Below are positions 59,845 to 64,000 of a stretch of DNA of 64,000 nucleotides, piece after piece. The DNA comes from Verrucomicrobiota bacterium (GTDB lineage: Bacteria > Verrucomicrobiota > Verrucomicrobiia > Limisphaerales > JACRJZ01), in the NCBI GenBank assembly GCA_016219875.1, contig JACRJZ010000047.1:1-64000 (forward strand). Direction: 5' to 3'. The translations under genes and the position numbers were made by a program. The notes beneath the pieces are model-generated. The model searched no databases, was not told where the DNA came from, and worked only from the letters and a program-made list of their open reading frames with translations. The first letter of the stretch is position 1; each line of letters begins with the position of its first letter.

Positions 59845-62727
59845 TCATCGTGCCGCCAGCGCCTCCGCCAGCACTTCGGCGAGGTGCTTCGGGCGGGCGG
59901 GCGTCAGATGCTCGATCTGCTGACGGCAACTTGTGCCGGACGCCACGAGGACTGTTCCTGCCGGCTGCGCGCTGATTTTCTCCGCCAGCATCGCGCCAAG
60001 TTTCAGCGAGAGGTCGTACTTCGACGTCATTGCTCCAAACGCGCCGGCCATGCCGCAGCAGGCCGTTTCCAGCAGGACAGCTTCGCGTCCCGGCAGACGC
60101 GCCAGAAGCCGCGGCATGAAGGCCGGGTTGAGCAACGACTTGGCGTGACAGTGGGCGTGAATGGCGACGCGGGCCGGCTGCGGCGAGAACCGCAACGCGT
60201 CCGGTTCCCGGCTCAGAAGATCCTCGATGAATTGCTCGAAGAGAAAGCAGCGCCTCGCCACGCACTCGGCTCCCTCCAGCTTCAGCTCGCGGTAGTCCTC
60301 TGCGAACATGGACCAGCAGGACGCTTCGAGGAACAAGATCGGAACGTCGCGGCTGTCCGTTCCATTCCGCATTCCGCATTCCGCATTCCGCATTAACTCC
60401 AGGTTGTGCCGGCCCAACGCCGCCGCCTGGTCCAGCCGGCCCTGGCTGAACGCCGGGCGCCCGCAGCACTGGCGTCCGGGCAAAAGCCGCACCTCGAAGC
60501 CCGCCGCCTCCAGCACGGCGACCGCCGCTTGGCCGATGCGCGGTTCGTAATAGCGCACGAAGCAATCGTCCCAGAGAATCACTGGCCCGCGCGGCTGGAG
60601 CGAGCGACGGCCGCGGCCTGCGAACCAAGCGTCGAATCGTTCCGCGGCAAAACGGGGCAGGGGACGCCTCGCCTCCAGGCCGAGCGTCTTGGCCATGAGC
60701 CGTCGCAGCCACGGCCACTCCAGCGCGGCGTTGGCCAGGTTGGGCGCCAGCGTGCCGAGCTTGCCCAGCAGGTCCACGTGGCTGACGACGCGCGCCAGCA
60801 GCGGGATGCCTTCCTGCCGATGCCGCGCGTGCGTCAACTCCGCCTTCAGCAGCGTGAGGTTGACGTTCGATGGGCACTCCGTGGTGCAGGCTTTGCAGGA
60901 CAGGCAATTGCTCAGCGCCATGTCCAGTTCCGCGCTGTGCAACGGATCGTGGCCCTCGGCCCCGCGCCCTTCCAACACCGCGCGGATGGTGTTGGCCCGC
61001 CCCCGCGTGGACATGATCTCCTCGCCCGTGGCGAGAAACGTGGGGCACATGGTAGGCGTCTGCTTCACGCAGCCGCCGCAGCCGTTGCACTGTTCAAGAT
61101 TGCGGATGAACGATCCGTCCTTCCGCGCGAACGCCAGCACCGGCTCGAAGGGCAACTTGATTTCGTGATCGGTGCCGAGGCGCAGGTGCGTGTCGATCTT
61201 GTAGCGGCCGTCGTCGAGAATTTTGCCGGGGTTGAAAACGTTCTGCGGATCGAACAACCGTTTGATCTCGCGCATCACGCCGAGCAGTTCGTCGCCGAGT
61301 TGTTCGCGCAGGAACTCGGTGCGCGCGACGCCGACGCCGTGCTCCGCCGCGAACGAGCCTTTGAACTGCCGCACCAGCGCCGAAACCTCGCTCGTGATCT
61401 GGCGCAGCTTCTTCACCCCGTCCGCCGTATGCAGGTCGAGAACGGGCCGCACATGCAGCAGACCCGCGGCGGCATGGCCGTAGAAACAGGCGATCACGCC
61501 GAGCGGCTTGAGGATGGATTGCAGCCCCGCCACGTATTCCGGCAACCGCTCCGGGCGCACCGCGGTATCCTCGATGCACGTCACGGGCTTGGCTGGGCCG
61601 GCGCAACCGGTGAGCAGCGACAGACCGGCTTTGCGCAGTGCCCAGACGAGATTCATCTCCGCCGCGCCAGTGACGAGTTGGGTGCGGAGGCCGAGGCGCT
61701 TCTTCGCTAGCGCGGCGAGCCGCTCCGCCACGTCGTCGTAGAACTCGATAATCAGAAACGCCTCGCAAGGCCGCGCGTCGAGTTCGAGCAAGTCTCGCGC
61801 AGCCTGGAACTGAAGCTGTCCGCGCGTCTGATCGAACAAGACACGGTCCACGTGTTCGATGGCCGCAGGCTTCAAGTCGAGCAACTCCACCGTGGCCTGC
61901 ATGGCGTCGGCCACGGATGCGAAGAAGATCAAACCCAGCCCCTTCTCGCGCGGCAAAGGCACGATTTTCAACAGCGCGGTCAGAACGCCCGCCAAGGTAC
62001 CTTCACTGCCGGCCAGAATGGGGACCAAGGAGCCATGCTTCCACAGAAACCGGTTCAGCCCGTAGCCGGGCGCCCGCTTGGCGGGAGGCGGGGCGTCGCA
62101 GTTCGCGGGCACCTCCGTGCGCGCTTTGATCTCCGCGGCGTTCTGCCGCGTGAGGTGCTCCACCGTGCGGAAGATGTCCCGGAAATCATTCCCTGCTCCG
62201 ACCATCCCGATGCGGCCATCGGCCAGAACGGCGGTGATCGCGGCGACGTGGTCCGCCGTGGTGCCATAAAGCGGGGCGCGCGCGCCGGACGAATTGTTCG
62301 CGATCATCCCGCCCAGCGTGGCGCGCGAACTCGTGGCCACGTCTGGGCCGAAGCAAAACCCGTGCGGCTTGAGGAAGTCGTTCAATTGGTCCAGCACCAC
62401 GCCCGCGCCGACCCAGACGGAGCGAGCTTCCAGATCCAGATCGAAGATTCTGCGATTGTGCCGCGCAAAGTCCACGACCAGTCCCTCGCCAATGGCCCCG
62501 CCGACCAAGCCGCTGCCCGCGCCGCGCGGGACAACGGACACGCCCGCGTCCGCCGCCGCGCGGATGACCGCGCTGGCTTCCTGGGAGGAACGCGGAAACG
62601 CGACGCCCATCGGCTCGATTTGGTAGATCGAGGCGTCCGTGGCATAGAGCTGCCGCGTGAGGTTGTCGAAGCGCACCTCACAGCCCGCGGCGACGAGGGC
62701 TTGCTGGTGGCGCGAAAATAGGGACAT
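59845..62727 (-). CDS. FAD-linked oxidase with Fe-S domains (D-lactate/glycolate/2-hydroxyglutarate dehydrogenase type)
   Basis: 960 aa fusion. The N-terminal PCMH-type FAD domain has VSVVPRGAGSGLVGGAIGEG. The FAD-oxidase C-domain follows to about residue 520. Two 4Fe-4S motifs (CNGCGGCVKQTPTMCP and CLSCKACTTECP) come next. CCG-type domains close the protein, with ASCWSMF and CCGMAGAFG. It oxidises a 2-hydroxy acid and passes electrons to the quinone pool. A heptamer array is inserted in the coding region at 60364-60394 and stays in frame. ATG 62727 lies 2 bp after the truncated toxin's stop. Confidence 0.9.
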   Translation of the reverse strand: MSLFSRHQQALVAAGCEVRFDNLTRQLYATDASIYQIEPMGVAFPRSSQEASAVIRAAADAGVSVVPRGAGSGLVGGAIGEGLVVDFARHNRRIFDLDLEARSVWVGAGVVLDQLNDFLKPHGFCFGPDVATSSRATLGGMIANNSSGARAPLYGTTADHVAAITAVLADGRIGMVGAGNDFRDIFRTVEHLTRQNAAEIKARTEVPANCDAPPPAKRAPGYGLNRFLWKHGSLVPILAGSEGTLAGVLTALLKIVPLPREKGLGLIFFASVADAMQATVELLDLKPAAIEHVDRVLFDQTRGQLQFQAARDLLELDARPCEAFLIIEFYDDVAERLAALAKKRLGLRTQLVTGAAEMNLVWALRKAGLSLLTGCAGPAKPVTCIEDTAVRPERLPEYVAGLQSILKPLGVIACFYGHAAAGLLHVRPVLDLHTADGVKKLRQITSEVSALVRQFKGSFAAEHGVGVARTEFLREQLGDELLGVMREIKRLFDPQNVFNPGKILDDGRYKIDTHLRLGTDHEIKLPFEPVLAFARKDGSFIRNLEQCNGCGGCVKQTPTMCPTFLATGEEIMSTRGRANTIRAVLEGRGAEGHDPLHSAELDMALSNCLSCKACTTECPSNVNLTLLKAELTHARHRQEGIPLLARVVSHVDLLGKLGTLAPNLANAALEWPWLRRLMAKTLGLEARRPLPRFAAERFDAWFAGRGRRSLQPRGPVILWDDCFVRYYEPRIGQAAVAVLEAAGFEVRLLPGRQCCGRPAFSQGRLDQAAALGRHNLELMRNAECGMRNGTDSRDVPILFLEASCWSMFAEDYRELKLEGAECVARRCFLFEQFIEDLLSREPDALRFSPQPARVAIHAHCHAKSLLNPAFMPRLLARLPGREAVLLETACCGMAGAFGAMTSKYDLSLKLGAMLAEKISAQPAGTVLVASGTSCRQQIEHLTPARPKHLAEVLAEALAAR
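60364..60394 (-). repeat. In-frame ATTCCGC heptamer array inside the FAD/Fe-S gene
   Basis: Just over four units of ATTCCGC (31 bases). Read on the minus strand it encodes MRNAECGMRN between the helix ending HNLEL and the ILFLEASCW strand. The same unit lies upstream of tssE at 13447. Its match to an intergenic repeat suggests expansion or insertion, not selected coding. Confidence 0.8.
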
Positions 62728-62729
62728 CT

Positions 62730-62876
62730 TCAAGCTTGCTCGCCCACTTGTTGGAGCAGTTGCTCGTAGAGGGGAAGGCTCAGACGGAAATTCTGGTGGT
62801 GGATCAACTGGTTCAGGGAGTGGCCGGTTGCTCCCAGCGAGATCAAGACCGAGGCATCGCTAACAACTGCGGGCAT
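62730..62876 (-). pseudogene. Internally deleted DUF3368-like PIN toxin remnant (48 aa)
   Basis: Short frame: VVSDASVLISLGAT at the start matches the N-terminus of DUF3368 PIN-like toxins, and FRLSLPLYEQLLQQVGE at the end matches their C-terminus. The roughly 100 residues between, which hold the other active-site acids, are missing. The start overlaps the UPF0175 antitoxin stop by 17 bp, the usual order for this toxin-antitoxin type. It is likely inactive. Confidence 0.7.
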
Positions 62877-63114
62877 AAGCGAGGTCTTCGGCCAACTCCT
62901 GCGCGGAGTAATGCATGGGGACGCTACGCCGGGCGAGCACCGAGTTCATCTCGAATCGACTGAGTCCGGCCAGTTGCGCCGCTTTGCCGAGGCTCAAGAC
63001 CTGTTGCGCGTAGAGGGCCACCGTCAGTTCCAGCCGCAAGCGCGCTTCCAATTCTGGAGGCGGCACCCGCATTGCCTGGGAGACTTCATCCGGGATTTCC
63101 AGCGTTACGCTCAT
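62860..63114 (-). CDS. UPF0175-family antitoxin
   Basis: 84 aa. VTLEIPDEVSQAMRVPPPEL is followed by a helix (RLELTVALYAQQVLSLGKAAQLAGLSRFEMNSVL, helix-turn-helix region) and a short tail. This matches UPF0175 DNA-binding antitoxins paired with DUF3368 PIN toxins. It is intact although its downstream toxin is truncated. It precedes the FAD/Fe-S gene and might now influence its transcription; that is speculation. Confidence 0.85.
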   Translation of the reverse strand: MSVTLEIPDEVSQAMRVPPPELEARLRLELTVALYAQQVLSLGKAAQLAGLSRFEMNSVLARRSVPMHYSAQELAEDLAYARSC

Positions 63115-63372
63115 GCCCGGACTTTAGCGCGCAGCGAGTCAGAAGCAAGGTCGTTGAACGACGCCCGCGGGTTGCCAACGAGGAGGCGCGGGAGGGCGGT
63201 GAGGGTGAGGAGGGCTACGCTCGAAAGAACGATGGTCCGCTGCTTGATGGGCGGCCTGGAGACTGGCACGGGCTGGTGCGGGTTGCCATGGTAATTTGTT
63301 TGCGGTCCGCCGCGCACAACCAATCTGTGTGGGGGCTTGCGTCAGGCGGAAGGCTTTGCTGAACTTCACCGC
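63115..63372. other. 258-bp gap with no recognised feature
   Basis: Between the divergent antitoxin and thioesterase genes. A minus-strand frame at 63111-63323 exists but has no recognised domain and unremarkable composition. I see no hairpin or array here. It should contain the promoters of both flanking genes. Confidence 0.5.
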
Positions 63373-63831
63373 ATGGCAACACAGGCTTTGCAGGACCACG
63401 CCGCCGGCACTCCGGAAATCCTTTTCCAGCACACCACCACCCTGCGCGTGCGTTACAGCGAGACGGACCAGATGGGGACATTCTACAACTCTCGCGCGCT
63501 CGAGTGGTTCGAGTGCGGGCGCACGGAACTGCTCCGGGCGATGGGCTTGCCCTACACCGAGATCGAGGCGCGCGGGTTGTTCCTGCCGCTGGTGGAGGCA
63601 CATGTCGAGTTCCTGGGCCGCGCGCGTTACGACGATTTGCTGCAACTCACCGTCACGATGCAACTGGCTGGCCGGGCACGGGCGCGGCTGGATGTCCACA
63701 TCGTCAACGCCGACACGCAGCGGGGCGTGGCCAAGGGCTACACGGTCCACGCCTTCACGGACAAAGCCGGCAAGCCGATACGGCCGTCGGAGTGGTTCAT
63801 GAAGGCCGCGGTGAAGGCGAGCAGAGCTTGA
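63373..63831 (+). CDS. Acyl-CoA thioesterase, 4HBT (YbgC/FadM-like)
   Basis: 152 aa hot-dog-fold enzyme. RVRYSETDQMGTFYNSRALEWFECGR carries the conserved Asp (ETDQMG) of the 4-hydroxybenzoyl-CoA thioesterase family. VEAHVEFLGRARYDD is the next strand. The substrate is unknown. ATG 63373 is preferred to a TTG 36 bp upstream. Confidence 0.9.
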   Translation: MATQALQDHAAGTPEILFQHTTTLRVRYSETDQMGTFYNSRALEWFECGRTELLRAMGLPYTEIEARGLFLPLVEAHVEFLGRARYDDLLQLTVTMQLAGRARARLDVHIVNADTQRGVAKGYTVHAFTDKAGKPIRPSEWFMKAAVKASRA

Positions 63832-63876
63832 CGCATTTCGGAACAGGCCGAGTCCAGAGTGGCGACTGCAAAATCT

Positions 63877-63971
63877 CGTAGCAGCCGAGGTGACGAGGCT
63901 CTGATCAAGAAATCCGCAATCTGCAATCTGCAATTCGCAATTGAAGCGGGCCTCCTTACGTCGGCTGCTAC
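63877..63971. repeat. Element B copy 4 (degenerate) with array in its loop
   Basis: Arms CGTAGCAGCCGAGGTGACGA and GTCGGCTGCTAC are less perfect than in the other copies. The loop carries AATCCGCAATCTGCAATCTG-type heptamers. It lies after the thioesterase gene at the window edge. Confidence 0.75.
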
Positions 63972-64000
63972 AGTTTCGGAATTGGCTTTGGGTTCGCTGC

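Noticed and set aside
63111..63323. 70-residue minus-strand frame in the antitoxin-thioesterase gap
   Set aside because: Overlaps the start of UPF0175, has no recognised domain, and its composition is that of random frame.

Overview
The window (about 60 % G+C by eye) looks like a free-living Gram-negative chromosome. It has lipoprotein boxes, an outer-membrane porin, a type VI secretion locus and a 14-kb complex I operon. The gene mix, the many palindromic elements and the short 7-10 bp repeat arrays between genes suggest Verrucomicrobiota (Limisphaerales/Pedosphaera-like). That placement is inference from general knowledge; no 16S or other marker gene is present. Nearly all large genes are intact. 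No tRNA, rRNA or CRISPR array was seen.

Layout. 1-271: tail of a probable IS4-like transposase and a palindrome-rich end. 351-9680: housekeeping and sugar genes (mdh, deoC, two small lipoproteins, a dicarboxylate/amino-acid symporter, a BamE/SmpA-like lipoprotein, an SDR plus mannonate dehydratase pair, iscX, ridA, thyA, a nitroreductase). 9812-15884: six type VI secretion genes (tssB, tssC, hcp, tagJ, tssE, tssF) that stop abruptly. 16142-28892, minus strand: nuoA-B-C-D-H-I-J-K-[ACP-like gene]-L-[opposite-strand toxin-antitoxin pair]-M-N, without nuoE, F or G. 29108-32264, minus strand: a fungal-type cystathionine gamma-synthase, a second trans-sulfuration enzyme and an Rrf2 regulator. 32430-46577, plus strand: a sulfate uptake and reduction cluster (yezD-like, porin, sbp, M14 hydrolase, cysT, cysW, cysA, cysK, cysI, small gene, cysH, S23 gene, cysD, Shedu-like nuclease, cysN). 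46580-64000: TPR protein, cinA, NUDIX hydrolase, cyclophilin lipoprotein, two large secreted glycoside-hydrolase-like proteins around a GxxExxY gene, tilS, gcvT, gcvH, an FAD/Fe-S oxidoreductase, a decayed toxin-antitoxin pair and a thioesterase.

How it works together. The sulfur block is a full assimilatory route: sulfate is taken up (porin, Sbp, CysTWA), activated (CysDN), reduced (CysH, CysI) and fixed into cysteine (CysK). The divergent trans-sulfuration genes and Rrf2 regulator share the intergenic region at 32265-32429. A perfect 15-bp palindrome directly before the regulator start is a candidate operator. The complex I set is the 11-subunit core, so its electron-input module must be encoded elsewhere or be replaced.

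The most interesting signal is how accessory genes are inserted. Three small cargo units (a Phd/VapC pair between nuoL and nuoM, an S23 four-helix gene between cysH and cysD, a GxxExxY nuclease-fold gene between two secreted proteins) are each bracketed by matching short-unit repeat arrays. The S23 unit has perfect 18-bp inverted arrays and appears to have removed the cysH stop codon. A second mobile family is a 199-bp MITE with 17-bp terminal inverted repeats and 11-bp target duplications; its right part matches the sequence beside the IS4-like transposase tail. A low-G+C Shedu-like defence nuclease splits cysD from cysN.
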